Origin: Ephemerocybe angulata
Lineage: Eukaryota > Basidiomycota > Agaricomycetes > Agaricales > Psathyrellaceae
Direction: 5' to 3'
DNA: 64,000 nucleotides
Assembly: GCA_013368325.1 (NCBI GenBank)
Contig: JAACJK010000224.1
Coordinates: forward strand, 434,001 to 498,000
The position numbers were made by a program, and so were the translations under genes. The notes under the pieces are model-generated. The model was not told the origin of the DNA. It ran no database searches and saw only the letters and a program-made list of their open reading frames with translations. Positions within the stretch are counted from its first letter, which is position 1, and each line of letters begins with the position of its first letter. Shown piece after piece: positions 22,673-35,022 of this stretch.

Positions 22673-24516
22673 ATGACTTCGCCGCCATACTTCCCGTTGA
22701 TTCCCAGGTACTCCCATGGCGCTCCTCTTGCCACTATCGCGGAAGAAGTCGAACCACCATTAACTACGGGCCAGTCTCTGGAGGCATACCCGCAGTCCAT
22801 TCGTTTGGTTCGTACAGATTTTGACCTGTAACGTCGGGCTCAAATCTAACCGTTACCTAGACGGACGACTACAAGCAATCGCCTGCGCAGCTCCCAACTT
22901 CGGAAACGGGCTGTCAAGACTCTCCCCCTACTGTCCTCGGAGTCCCTCCCGAGGTTTTGACAATGATATTCAAGCGACTTGGGGATGGGCAGTTCGCCGC
23001 TGAGCGCCTTCCTCTTCGCGAGCGCGCCGTCGCTCTCCTTCGAGCCAGTCACGTATCCGCCTACTTTCGACAAGTTATTCTGCAAGACCCTTCCCTGTGG
23101 AGTGCCGTCCCCTTCCTCAACGACCTATCGCTTGAATTCCTAGACGCCGTCATGTCAAGGTCAAAGCCGCTTCCCATTCATCTTAGCTTCTCGGAGGACG
23201 GCACGCTACCCGGAGAGGGACCGGTTTGGGATCTAGTGGCTCAGAATGTCAATCGCGTTTCCCGACTTTATGTCGGGGTAGGGGAGGGATACCGGGGCGT
23301 CAGATTAAAGAATCTCCTCTTGAGCTCAGCCTGCTCTCTGGTTCAGTGCACAGTCCGTTATTTTGGGGATCGAATGGTACATCTCAACTTCCTGGAATCA
23401 CGAGGCGCCCGGCTTTTCAACAACCATTCTCCTAACCTTCGTACGCTCAACCTCACCAACTGCATCATCCCATTCCATCAATATACCCTCTCTATACTCT
23501 CCGGAGTGTCCATCCAGTACAACGGATACGCCTTGAGCAACACTGTAACTCCTCTCAACGTTCTAGCCCTCGACCCGCCGCTCAACTCCTTCACCTCCCT
23601 ACGTTCCCTCACCTTGATCAACTGCGCCCATCCCATCGTTCGTTCAGGGAGACTCTCAGCCATCAAAGCTATCTCCTTCCCTTCGCTCCAGAATCTTGTT
23701 TTGGCGGAGACGGCTGAAGCTTGCAGGCAGCTCTCAAGGAACTTGGACGTCCCGGCTGCCTGTAACCGAGACATAACGGTCGGCTTTAAATCGTCCCAGG
23801 AACTCGGCGTCGAGGATGCCGCATCCGTTGCAGAGGCTGTCTGCGGGTTTGTCCCCCACGGGATGGGATATACGCACTGCTCCGTGGAGATGGGCGACGG
23901 TCGCCATTCGTTGAGTTTGACGAAAGGAGCGTCGGCGAACCCAACAGGCGTAACAATTCGCTTCAACCTCTTGAAGGCGGGTGGTCGCATCGGCGGAGTC
24001 CTCAGCCTCCTGTTGAGGGTCTTCACGTTCCTTATCCTTCCGAATCACACAATCTCAGCCGCCGAACCGTTTCTCTACCGACTCTGGGAGGAATTGGCTC
24101 TCGCGCTCGCTACTCCCTTGGCATTTCCTTCAACCATCGTCCTGACGTTTGACAGAGACTCCTCAGCGCCCTACCTTCTCGTTGCGCTCTTAAAGGCGAT
24201 GCCCAACATCAAAGAAGTGACGACTTATACCCCTGAGGTCTGGGCCAACCCAATCCTTCCGCATTTACTCGAACGCAGGAACGCCCCCGCCCTAAGGAAG
24301 TTATCGATCCCATATGAGAACGTGATGGAGTTGGCCACCGACGAGCTGGCCCAATTTCTCAATTCCAGGTCAGACGTGGAACAGGTCTCCTTCCCAGTCG
24401 AGGAGTCTACGTTTATGTCAATGGGATATGCTGTGGAGAGCGAGATCGCGTCGACGCTCCGCAGCATTGCAGACAGGATTCCTGAAACCGTAGCTTTGAA
24501 CTGGAGGGCGCGTTAA
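22673..24516 (+). CDS. F-box protein, family member 1
   Basis: Two exons, 22673-22807 and 22861-24516, with the intron GTTCGT...CCTAG, give 596 residues. Exon 1 has the motif LIPRYSHGAPLATIAEE, matching FIPCYVDRSPLTTISEE in the gene at 35023, which supports this start. The F-box lies at about residues 70-125 (VPPEVLTMIFKRL ... LRASHVSAYFRQVILQDPSL). The rest is about 470 residues of leucine-rich, repeat-like sequence (LRTLNLTNC, LRSLTLINC, LRKLSIPYENV), the likely substrate-binding part of an SCF ubiquitin ligase adaptor. The donor GTTCGT is less usual than GTAAGT, so the junction is the least certain point. Confidence 0.8.
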
Positions 24517-24679
24517 TCAGGTCACTGGGGTATTCAATTCCGACTTGTACATCTATATTTAAGATAAGATTCCTGGTTATAAATGCTCAGTTCTCCCTTC
24601 TTTCTCCAAATACTGCGTTGCACAATGCTATTCTCGCTTCGTCAAGCTAACAAACAATCATTTAGCGCCCGCATGACCC

Positions 24680-25247
24680 TTAGCCGAGGGCACTCACTCC
24701 TCTCTGAGCTTGCTTGTATTGCTCATAAATGTCGTTACTCCTCCGAGTTGATTCGTCCAGCATCCTGTTACATTCCTCCAAACTCACGATCAGCTCTTCC
24801 TGAGAAAGCAAAGCATCTTTGAGAGGGTCGGCGGCGGCGACGAGGACCTCAGTTTGATTATCCACTGCGCTATCCAGCGCATAGAATACAGGCATATTGG
24901 CTGCGTGCTGTGATTTGGTTGATTGGTGCTGGAATTCAGCCGCCAGCTGATACCTGGGTTCGAGGGAATAAAATCAGCGAGCGAACATCGTAAGAGAGAA
25001 AGGTGGCCTACTGGGACACCACTTCGTTATCCTCCTCTTCTGTGGTCGTCACTACCACCATTTTAAGGAGGACTCCGTCCTCCATATTCAGCGGTGCGGT
25101 ACGGCAACTGTCGAGACATGGGAATCGAAAGTGGGTCAAAAAACTGTAGCAGTCTTGGCAGTAGATGTGGTTGCAGACGGATCGATAACCAGGCCAGTGA
25201 ACAGGATCGATGTTCGTTTCGCACATCTTGCAGGAGGGTAAAGGCAT
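24680..25247 (-). CDS. RING-like coiled-coil protein 2
   Basis: Exons 25247-25012 and 24953-24680 join in frame and give 169 residues. The finger spans about residues 6-55 (CKMCETN, then CNHIYCQDC, then CLDSC). An acidic TTTEEEDNE segment follows, matching TTTTEDEDEE of RING protein 1 at the same place. The C-terminal half is helical (LSQEELIVSLEECNRMLDES), probably a coiled coil. It is a shortened paralogue of 20415-21397 without the repeat tail. A TTG in frame 15 bases upstream was not taken as the start. Confidence 0.75.
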
Positions 25248-25597
25248 AGCGAAGGAAACCAAGAACGACTTGGAAAGGGTTTGTTAAGAGCCAGGAAAGG
25301 TGGATTTAACGGTTCTCGTTCTCCTGTTGGGAAGAATCCGAAATCGATGACTCGGAATCGGGCCTCAGGGCCCTTGCGATCCACCACTGTCACGCGCACC
25401 TCCGGCAGCACGGAACAAACCTTCAAGATGGTATATGTAATTATTGACAAGCGCGCACCATGCGCCATCTCATATGACCACGGACCTTTTCAATTTGGCG
25501 CCGCGCCCGCCCGTGTACTTGAACGTCCGGGGATGGCGACCCTTTGTTAAGAAACAAAGTACGTCGGGTACGGCGTTTGAGAAAGGGATATATACTG

Positions 25598-26257
25598 ATG
25601 ACTATTGAAGACTATCGCAAGTTCCAACTTCCCTCTGCCCGCTCCTGCCATTATCCTCAATCCATGCCTCGACCAGCCAATTCTCGGACTTCTTCGCAGA
25701 TATGCGCCGCTAGGAGGACAGTTCCGTATAAGGTGAGCTTTACGCAGCCTTCTTTGGAGATGATATTATAAACGACAGTTCTTCAGGCAGTTCTTCAACA
25801 TCTAAAAGCGCTTTATTGCGACGCCCTCGAATCCAGCATTGTATTGACGCCCGTTCCCACCCTTGCGCACCCCCAAGATTCGCGCCGCTTCCCTTGCGCC
25901 GAAGCCCTTTTAGGTCCTGGAGGGAATCACGACGCGACTGTTTCGATTTTAGATCAGGACGGAAACGAGCACAGGTTCTTGGTGGTATGCAAAGTTGGGC
26001 GGGAACTTCCAATCAACCGCTCGCTACGTCTGCTGCTTCCCAATGCCAACTGGCAAGGGTCCGTCCTGGTCGTCAAAATGGGCCGGCGCATTGCGTTCAC
26101 TAGCATGACTGCCTCAGACAAGGAGCTGGCGACTGCGGCTCTGACGAAGTAAGCCTACCATTTTGAGTTCTGGCATTTCGGCTAACCCATGGGCCATAGG
26201 TTTATTGAAGCTAGCAGTGGGACGGACCTTCCCGCATTTGTCGAGGCCCAACTCTAG
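25598..26257 (+). CDS. Hypothetical protein
   Basis: Three exons, 25598-25732, 25787-26148 and 26200-26257, join in frame and give 184 residues. The first 45 residues are basic and S/P-rich. The rest looks like a folded domain (TVSILDQDGNEHRFLVVCK, LLLPNANWQGSVLVVKMGRR, TDLPAFVEAQL). I do not recognise a family. It is head-to-head with RING protein 2 (350 bp between starts) and 265 bp upstream of RING protein 3, so it belongs to the same cluster. Confidence 0.65.
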
Positions 26258-26522
26258 CTTGATGCCGCGCAGGCTGACGTTCGTTCTTCCTCGCCCCTTT
26301 CCCTTCCGTCCCAGCGTCTTCTCTATGTATAGGAGCATACCCGTACTCAAGTTACCACATGGCCGCTCATTTGTATAGTTCCCCCGCATGTCAAAACCAC
26401 TTGATATATGATACGATTTGATTGATTGTTTCTGGGGTCATAATCGATCGCGATTTGGGATATAAGGCGTTCGGAGTCCATGAACCCTATCCTCTTGACC
26501 ACCACAACGTCCTTAACTTGAA

Positions 26523-27285
26523 ATGGAAGGCGTAGAAATATTGCAGTACCTCAACCGAGCAGATGAAGAGGCTAAAACTCTCCAATGCAATAGGTGCAGC
26601 CGCAAGATCTTTGGTGATATGGACGTATACTCCTCTGAGTGCTGCGGTACGTTGGCGTTCCACCTTACTGGGCGTAGACGCATCGTCTGATCAGGTACTT
26701 TAGCGGAGCTCTTATGCTCCTTTTGCTGGGACGACATAACTCGAAACGCTGAAAGGTGCCCTAAGCAAGGTTGTATGGACGCCTTCCTGAAGCCTGTACC
26801 GGTCTACTGGGGCGAAGACACGGATAGCCCTAGCTCCAAAGCTAGGGATGAGGCTAGACAAGACATTCTCAAAGGGTAAAAGCGTCACATCCCCTGCAAA
26901 TACAGATACTTACCAGATCACTCGCAGGGACCCTCGGTTCCGCGCTCTTAAAGACGAGATCGACCTCGTTAAGCGCCGAACAGACCGCCAAACCCAACAA
27001 ATTGCAGACAAGACCCATATGCAGGCCACTCTTGACGACCAGATTCGACAAACATCCACTAGAGTGGAGGCTGTCCAGCACGAAACCGCCACCCTGAAGG
27101 AATTCGTAGCAAGATCGAGGGCTCGAACTGATGAGGTTAACGCTAGCAATGCGGTGTTAGAAGCTAAGATTGCGAGGATAAATGAGCAGGTCAGTTCTCC
27201 CTATCTCGCCCATACGCAACGCTTGAAATCTCATGTGCTTCTATAGACTGAGGCTCTGAGGAACCGGACCGCGTCTCAAAGCTAG
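26523..27285 (+). CDS. RING-like coiled-coil protein 3
   Basis: Four exons, 26523-26646, 26695-26875, 26928-27189 and 27247-27285, give 201 residues. Cysteine pairs CNRC, ECC, CSFC and CPKQGC span residues 23-75 in a modified RING-like pattern without a clear histidine. A long heptad-like region follows (ALKDEIDLVKRRTDRQTQQI, then LEAKIARINEQ). Its arrangement parallels the two minus-strand RING genes, although the finger differs. The third exon joins only if the acceptor is CTCGCAG at 26927; the closer ACCAG leaves the wrong frame. A further exon-like stretch follows an acceptor at 27660 (VETLKERAEARKFNSE) and may be a diverged 3' duplicate. Confidence 0.7.
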
Positions 27286-27289
27286 ATAC

Positions 27290-28279
27290 CCCTTCAAGTC
27301 ATTTTAATTTTACCCCATTGACCCGAGTATATCGTGCTATCTACCGTCTTTGTCAAGAATTCTGTGAACGAGGCCCTGAAAAGAGCGAGAGCCATCCGAA
27401 CGTGATTTAAACAATATTAAGTCGACGATCTGTCGAAAGTGAAGAACGATTCAAAACAGGGTCAAAGCTGGCCGAAAGAGAGTGGGACTCTTCCGTCCTT
27501 CGTTTGGGCGCCTCGAGCGGGCGCCTAAATCCCTTGCCAGACCCTTGGAAGAAACAATCCCCCGTTCAATGCTTTAAAGCAAGTACACGGCGCAAAGTGG
27601 GCTTGGAATTTCAATGATAATAAAGAGAAATACTAACTACTATAAACACTGCGCTAATAGGTTGAGACTCTCAAGGAGAGAGCTGAGGCGAGGAAGTTCA
27701 ACAGTGAGGTCAGTTGGAAGTTCCCCTCCCAATGAGCACGGGTAGGATTTGGGCGGCGTCAAAATGAGAATGCGACGCAAACGCTCTAAGTGAATTGTTG
27801 TCAACCAAGGACATGTGAGTTACGACTTAGGATGAGGAACAGTTTTGACATACCTCGCAATTTGCGTGGGCTGCGGGAACCACCGTCCGCCGGAACACAA
27901 GATCCTCCAGAGAGGTGCAACGGAAAGCGAAAAGCGTGCGACCTCGCAGATTAAGAGTGTCAATGGTGGTTTGTGGGTTCACGAGACCGGAAAGGGCTGG
28001 GGTACCCCAGCGTCGACGTTTCCTATTTGAATGGAGTCAACAAGGACAAGGTTTGCGAATCATCGCCTCGACTGAGGGCAGAGGAGTTAATGTGGAGGCC
28101 AGGCCTCGAGCACTGAGCCTGTAGTCGTATATTATGGGAAGGCCTTTGACAGTAGAGGAAGCGTATCGATTCCCCAGAGTTCCTTATGCTGTTAGCAAGG
28201 TCGGCGCCCCAGTTACGATATACGCAACGGCGCCCTCACTTTTCGCGTATCATCCGAAAACGGCATTTCAGATCCGCCT
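27290..28279. other. Intergenic
   Basis: Apart from the exon-like stretch at 27661-27710, only short ORFs are present (up to 69 codons). No repeat or recognised motif. Confidence 0.4.
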
Positions 28280-28780
28280 TTATCCCTTTCCAAGGGCGGA
28301 ATGGTCAGCGTAGCATCTCTCGCGAACGTGGAGACCTACGAGCAAAGGCGTCAGGTTCGCGGCACTCTGCGACGAACCGCCCAAAGATATACCTAAAAGT
28401 CCATCGCCCACTATATCGTACATTACCCATGTGCTTGAGTTACTTTCGGCGAGGATCTTTGAGAGTCGAGTAGTAGCCTTTCGAGCGTGATCATTCGTGA
28501 ACCGCATCTTACCTTCCCAATCCCCATACCAATGATACCATAACGACTTGAAAGCGAAAGAATTCAAAACGGGTTCTTCAGAGAGCCAAATTCCGAGGTG
28601 AACACGTAGGATTAGAGGATGGGATTCGATAGTAAAAGGCGAGGAGACGTCTGGAGACGTAGTTCGGGAATGGGATTGTTCGGCGTGACTGACGGTTGAT
28701 AGCGGTTGATCCAGTCTGGACCCTTTCGCATCAGCCTGCCAGATGTTACTGCTAACTTGAAGTTAGGGCACCTCAATTCC
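28280..28780 (-). CDS. Hypothetical ORF, possibly a gene fragment
   Basis: An open frame of about 165 codons runs from near 28780 to a stop at 28280 without an ATG near its beginning. The peptide has normal composition (FTIESHPLILRVHLGIWLSE, FKSLWYHWYGDW, STWVMYDIVGDGLLGISLGG). It may be an internal exon or a remnant; no family recognised. Confidence 0.35.
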
Positions 28781-29004
28781 AAGAAACGATGAAACTGCCT
28801 TCCCTCTCGAGAGGTTCTTAAGCGTAACGAGAAGAAGTCGAAACGTCAACTTCGGTAGGGAGACCGATATACACTCGAAATCGATATACATTCCAAGCAC
28901 GGTACATCAGAAAAGGGGCGCGATAACTTAAGACGCGCGAAGTTAAGAGCCGATGTCGCTAGAGGTTCCCTTCAAGGCGCTCACTGTGTATCCATGGATT
29001 AAGC

Positions 29005-31022
29005 TCATAACCTGAGAGTCCTGCTAAGACAAACTGACCTGATCATGCCTACTCCATTCAAGAATGTATATCCGCTTGGCCAGTGACCCTCTCGGAGTGT
29101 CGCGAGGACATGGATCAGTTCCTTCCCGTGGCGGTAAGTTCCTTCCACAAGTCGAGTACCAGTTTGGTCAGGTAACGAAAGCATTGCATCGAGCCTATCT
29201 CGAGCATACTGCGGGGATCGTCCTACTGAAGATGAGATGTATTCATCCCGGGACTTGCTTACCGCATCGCCTGGGGCTCCCATGGTCCAGTCGAGGGTGG
29301 ACACGCCATCCACGGGCCCAACATCAGCTCCTCTGAGGCGCAACAGGTTGAATACGTGAACAAGGAGAGCCCCATGGCTTCCTTTGCTGCCCCAAGGAAA
29401 CCATTGACCGTCCCGACACCGTGCTGTATAAACTGGCGTTAGCAGAGCCAGCTGGACCGTTCCATGGACTACTTACCGCGTAGCATATTGGCTGCTTCAG
29501 AACATTCATAGCGATGAAGAGACTCCCAGTCTTCCCTCTGGCATTCCTCAGAGCAGTAAAATACTGTCTTACACCCACCGCACACCTTTCGATGTTCGCC
29601 TTCAGAAGGGCTTGCGTCCTGGTCTCGAAGCCTTAAATGCTGTAAGTGGATGCATTTCAGCATAAGGGTACTTCACGCTGGTTGAATCGAAAGGGCTTAC
29701 ATTCAGGTTGTCACATGCAAATGCGTAATACGCTCTCCGTTTCGCAGCCGACAGTGCGCTGAGCCCAAGAGTCGAATAAAAGAAGCTCCACCCCGGGAGT
29801 ACTGATGCATGGGGGCTGTTGGCTTGATGTCGATGCAACGATTTGGCGACGGCCCGAGATACACGCTGATAGGGAAGATAGGATGCTAGGTGTCGAAGGT
29901 ATCCAAAAATGACCATCTCCGATGCGCCTGAGATGCCTCCCGCGTTCTGAATGCATTCGTATAGAAGTGGCGCCAGACCTGCCTGAGCAAGCCGAACGAC
30001 CTTGGAGATTATTGACTCTGGGTCTTCCTCCATTGCCACCAACAAACCTCCTAGTTGCGCAAGCCTCCATCTGTCAATCGGGACCGGCCTCGATAAGAGA
30101 GAGAGAGTCGTCTTAATGCAGGCCTTCAGAGGACTCCTCGTGATAATCCACCTCCAAATGTTCCTCCAATCTGTAGACCTAGAAAGGTTCTCTACCAGGA
30201 GGACATAGAAGTCGTGCATTAGCACAACGCGCAACGCCCCAGCTTCAGTTGGATCTCGTTCGAGCGCACTGATTTGGGTGGCGAACGATTTGAAGAAGGG
30301 TCGAGCTTTATTCGGTTCCTGGAAAAGGTCGACCACGGCGGTCTTGGCGGGGCCGTCCATCTCCAAGCAACTGCTAAAGAATTCGACTGTGGCAAGGGTG
30401 ACCTTTCTGAAAGTAAGTCCCTGGTTGAAATCTCCGGTCCATATCCTGGCAGCGAGACGGACGGTGGACGTCCAGTCGACTATCGTATTGAAGGCGAAAG
30501 GAGGTCGAGTACCATAGTTGACGAGAAAATTCGCAGCGGCCGAGATAAGAACACCGACGTGCTCGCCTGGCATGACACTTGCTGAATACTCCAGGGTATA
30601 GGTAAGCCATGGGAGAAGCGAAGGCCAGTCTTCCTTGAGCATGGCCGAGAATGCAGCGCAAGAGGCCGTATCGGAAGACATGGACTGTCCGACATGGTGA
30701 GCCACATCAAAACAGACAAGCGCCCGGAGGATTGGCTCTGTATCGAGTCCTTCTGGGGTTCCCGAACGAAGAGAGGGATAGGAAAGGGGCGGGTCTCGAA
30801 GGAGTGAGAGCACAAGTGCGAGAGGGCGGAGGTCGGAACGATGGTAAGGGTAGGAACTAGCCAAGGCTCTGAGTCCCGAGAGGGTTCCAGTAGCGCCGTT
30901 TGCCAGTAGCTAAGAGAACGGTATTAGGATTTGGTCAAACTGAGGAGAATCCTCTCAGATTAATAACGTACGCGACGTGCAAGGTATTCGGCTTGAGAAA
31001 CGGGCCTCTGAGATCCAGACAT
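29005..31022 (-). CDS. MYND-type zinc finger protein, family copy B
   Basis: Five exons, 31022-30972, 30909-29701, 29639-29477, 29423-29039 and 29011-29005, join in frame and give 604 residues. The layout equals copy A: a 17-residue leader ending LARR, a 403-residue family domain ending YYAFACDNLN, a finger exon with CGGC, YC, EEC, H and C ligands (HRYEC), a C-terminal domain (GQWFPWGSKGS-like start, TYRHGKELIHVLATLREG, GVGMIR), and a two-codon last exon. Intron positions and phases match copies A and D. Soluble protein, no signal peptide. The role is unknown; it is presumably a protein-interaction module. Confidence 0.85.
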
Positions 31023-31024
31023 GA

Positions 31025-33032
31025 GTAGGCGGGGAAAATGGTGCAAAGACTGGGTCGAATGGCCGATAAACAAATCGCTGGCTCCTAAGTGTTTTGAGCG
31101 TTTTCGTTTTCTTTCTTTCCTTTCTTTCAGCAAGCGCATGTCATCGGATGGATATGAACTCGCCACTCACAAAGAGAAACGCGCCTCGAGGCCTGATGAG
31201 CCCGTGCCCGGAGGATGTCATGGTCAAACGCAACGCGAATGGTACCGGATCTTGTGATACCACGGCAAATCAACGGGGGCAGGGACTTCGATGCAATCTC
31301 TTGTATTTTGGGTGGGTTCGCGCCGATACAGTGTTATATCAGTCTATTGGAACTGGCTACCTTGCCTGCCCCGTCCATATCCATAAACTCGATGATAGCT
31401 ACCCTGGAACTCTGCGGTTGCGGAGGCCCGTGGGGTAAAGAAGTATGCGGGGACAACAATGGTATCGTTCTTGAGGCCTGACCTGCAGCCTAACTGGTTC
31501 GCGAGGTGGACCGACGGCGTTGGCACCAAGTATGTGTTTAGAAGTGGATGTTCGCGAGGTAGACAGGTGAATAGTGGGGGTGGATTGGCGTGTATACCCG
31601 GTAAGGTAAGAGCATTTTTGAAGTCGCGAATTGTCATAGTATCTCCCATGGCCTATATATCCCCCCTTCCTCCTAGCCACTCTTCGACCTGAGACTTTCT
31701 GACCGAACGTCGGTCCCCTTCCCTTCCCTTCCTTTCGGTGCCGTTCCGATGTACAAGTCTTGTTGGAGTTCGAGTAAAGGCCCGTTGGTCAGCCGCAAGC
31801 ACGGCGGGCGATCGGAGGATGAAGCCAAGGGCATGTGACGTCTGGGATAACGTCTAGCTAGCGCAGGCGGCGCACTTGGGGTTACTAGTCGTTGGTGCGG
31901 TGGAGGCGTGGTGGGAGGAAACGGAGTGAGGTGCGGGATGAGGGAGACGTTTGCGTGTGGGAGGAAACGGAGTGAGGTGCGGGATGAGGGAGACGTTTGC
32001 GTCGCTGTTGAGGCAGGAGGATGGTATCAGGGCCCCAGGATGGCGGGAGCCATTGACGACGAGCTCCAGAAGTTCGCGCTTCGGATTCAGATCTAGTAGT
32101 GCGGTAGTTGATACCGAGGACGAAGGCGACACTGATTGCGATTGAGGTCCGATCCGCCGTAGTTACGTCCTAGCTGAAGCACGGCGTGTTCCTTGAAGAG
32201 CGTTTCTGCGGGTCAGATCCTCAGCTTGGAGAACCTAGATCTAACGTTCAATTGCTCACCTATTTGTTACTCGCTAGATTGCGATAGTAGACGTGGTATA
32301 CCCCCCGCTCTTCCTCGGATTCTTGAGACACGCTGGTGTCGAGGTTATTACCAGCCAGTACCCAACTTCTCGTCAATTAAAGAATGATTAACTCACTCTG
32401 GGTGCGACCCTAGGCCGGCGTTCAAGCTAAATAATTATCTGTAGGAGTAGAAGAAAAAGCGCGTCAGTACCGTAGCAACCCAGTTCCCGAAATGAGATGC
32501 CTACCTTATCAGGCACTGCAGACCGAAGGTGCTGGGGAACCGAACGGAAGGATGGCAGGCGTCAGAGATTCGGCAGGTTCGGAACATGGGTCGCGTTGAG
32601 AGGGATGTCGAATGAACACGAGAGCGAGCGCGGTGTAGCCGGTCGAGATCTTCGATGAACGGGTTCCTCGGATGCGCAGGTAGTCGATAGAAGTGGCACG
32701 GGGAGTATACGGGGCCAGGGCTGAGCTTGAGAGCTAGACGGAGACGGGGTGTCGGGTCGGGTGCCGCAGGGTACAAGGTGGCTACAGATGCAGACGGCTC
32801 AGCAAGCGGGCGTTGCAGAAAGCCTGGATGTACTCACTGGATTCGGCGCTCTGTCCTTGGGTAAGGGACTGACACAATGTCGGGAGATCAGGGCGTTCAA
32901 GTCCGGTCCAAAACCCAGGCTGCTTCGATTGCGATAGGCATTCCAGGTATCGGATGGAAGTACCGCAAGGCTGCGGGTAATCACAGCGAAACGCGTCGAT
33001 ACTTTGGAGTAAACACATCCTATCAGCACATT
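31025..33032. other. Gene-poor spacer
   Basis: Unassigned ORFs of 60-115 codons on both strands, for example minus 31344-31649 with normal composition (NTYLVPTPSVHLANQLG) and minus 32501-32776. None has a convincing splice partner or motif. Confidence 0.4.
31911..32001 (+). repeat. 46-bp direct duplication
   Basis: The phrase gtgggaggaaacggagtgag and the 26 bases after it occur twice in direct succession (31911 and 31957) without a mismatch seen. A very recent tandem duplication. Confidence 0.85.
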
Positions 33033-33590
33033 TAAGTTGGAAATGGGAATCATGCGCACCTTTTTAACGGAAAGGGTCGGATACCAAGACTGGTATCGAT
33101 CCCAAGCGCAGGCAGAGACTCTGGAGAGTTACGGAGGGCTGAGAGGGGATCTATCGTTCTAGCATTCAGGGTAGACGTCTGGGTCGTCTAAAATGAGGGC
33201 CCGAAGGGAGAAAGAGGGGAGGAAGAGAGGGAGTTAGACGGTGGGGATGGGGGAAGGAGAGAAGGAGCGCCGCTCCAGATTCGGACCCTATCGCACAGCT
33301 GGCTGTTGCCGTTTTAGGCTCCGCCCCTATTCGCAGCGAGCTTAAGCGCTGAGCGCTGAGCGCCAACTTGACCAAAACCCAGTGCTGGTGCCCACTAATG
33401 TACTACTGGTCTAATAAATGCTGCTCATCATTATAAGTACTAGTCTTGGTGGATGATGACCCAGAGTGTCCAGACCGAGAAGGGGACAAGGATGTGACGT
33501 TGAATCCTACTCCTCTACTCCATATTGCCCTTCCGGGTATGCCATGAGCGCGCCTTCAGGGTGTCGCATAATATTACGAGTGCTGACGTC
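33033..33590 (+). repeat. Dispersed duplication, copy 1
   Basis: From ttggaaatgggaatcatgcg to gagcgccaac the sequence is nearly identical to 43938-44290. After that only two phrases are shared: ctagtcttggtggatgatga, then gtgtcgcataatattac. Copy 2 therefore lacks the roughly 100 bases between them. The right end overlaps a minus-strand reading frame (33507-33719, GFNDIKVTDGSDPSYCTQF) of unknown origin. Confidence 0.85.
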
Positions 33591-33728
33591 CGTCAGGTCG
33601 CTAAGGACGATACTGTTTGCATAGCGGACCTGGTAGAATTGGGTACAATAACTCGGGTCGGAGCCATCCGTCACCTTGATGTCGTTGAAGCCAGCCGAGT
33701 TACAGAATATCATTATCAAAGAAGAATG

Positions 33729-34290
33729 TTATACGGGGCGCGTCTGCATGGTGTTATCATCCCCATGAACTAAGTCAAAACGCATACGGTCACAGAGGGA
33801 TGCCTGTGGCCCCCAAGTAGGTCAGTTATTGAAGCAGGCTGGCTCGTTGTGTAGCGCACCTTTTTCCCATTCAAGTTGGAGCTCCTTCGCGGCCGCATCG
33901 CGTTGATCCCTCTCTGCGTCAAGAGTTCTCTCTTGCTCCAACGCCTCCTTTTCAATCTGCAGCTGCCTCCTCTCCTCTCTCTCTGCCTTAAGAGTTCTTA
34001 ACTCCTTCTCCAGCGCCTTTGCCCTGATCCACAACTGCGTCTTTTCACGCACATCACTTGCAATCTCACCTCGGAGTCTCTCCTCTTCTTCCTTCAGCGC
34101 AGACTTTTGCTTGTTCATCTCCGCTAGTTCCTCTTGCAGAGCTATTTCCTCGCTCAACTTCAAGGAGTATCGCTCTTCCAAAGCTTTGCATCGTTCGGAA
34201 AGTCGCGCCAGGGATATCTTGAGCGCCTCCTTTTCCTCCGCCAGGTGTATCTTGAGCGCCTCGTTTTCCTCCGCCAGGCCTCGTTTTCCG
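33729..34290 (-). CDS. Coiled-coil protein, 5' end unresolved
   Basis: The main exon runs from about 34290 to 33860 and joins 33769-33729 through a GTGCGC...TTAG intron, ending DDNTMQTRPV. The product is almost entirely charged and helical with heptad spacing (AEENEALKIHLAEEKEALKI, ALEERYSLKLSEEIALQEEL, ALEKELRTLKAEREERRQL). Near 34265-34210 two similar 11-codon blocks stand in tandem. An acceptor at about 34310 suggests upstream exons, but the joining frame meets a stop unless a slightly shifted acceptor is used. Not part of the eIF3a fragments, which have a different coiled coil. Confidence 0.55.
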
Positions 34291-34299
34291 GATCCGCCA

Positions 34300-35022
34300 T
34301 CAGGACTTCAACCTATAAAAACGTTGTCTACCACTGTCAGTTCTGTACGGCGAAGAGGAAAGGCAGAGAGGGAGAGTTGACGCACGATAGTCGTTGGTTT
34401 GGGTGATCGAAGTTGAACCTTGTTGAACGAACGAAGCCAAGAGGCGATAAGATGGCCGTGGTGAACCATCAAACGCAGATAAGTACTCACGCCATTGAAA
34501 ACGGCGTCCGGCGAATTCGCTGATCTCGCCTTACCTCCTCCCTTCATCACGGCTGGCAATACTCGGGGCTCATACATCGCGAAGTTCGAACACCAACTCA
34601 CCCAACATGAATTATCCGTATATCCAATCCACACCTTCGGCCTCGCAGTAGATGACGACAGGCGCCAGTCGGTTGGTCTTTCTCTTCCGGCAATTCTGAC
34701 AGACCGTTGGTCTTTCTCTTCCGGCAATTCTGACAGACCGTGTGTAGGTGCCAATCGGTTGGTCTTTCTCTCGCTCAAGTTCTTTGAGTTCCTTTCAAAA
34801 CTAACAATCGCGCGTTAGCCTTATCATAGGGATGCATGTTACACATCGCCACCACCCTCCGTAGCGCCGGCTGTCTCCTCCTGGACTAGAAACCGACACT
34901 GTGAGACTTCCCATCGCACTGGCTGAAAGCCTCGCTCTTGTTCTCATGCCTTCCGTCTTCTAGCCTGTTTTGTTTAACATCGACAGTTTTGTTTCCGGTA
35001 CAAGCCCAAGACGGTGAACACC
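34300..35022. other. Possible 5' exons and promoter region
   Basis: A minus frame 34778-34308 is open but reads partly as intron (GTGAGT at about 34491). A phrase ttggtctttctcttccggcaattctgacagaccg occurs twice in direct repeat at about 34672-34740. The promoter of the F-box gene starting at 35023 should lie at the right end. Confidence 0.4.

Noticed and set aside
33822..34290. Coiled-coil frame as a fourth eIF3a piece
   Set aside because: The heptad sequence (EELAEMNKQKSALKEEEERL) does not follow the eIF3a spectrin-like region seen at 37500-38065.
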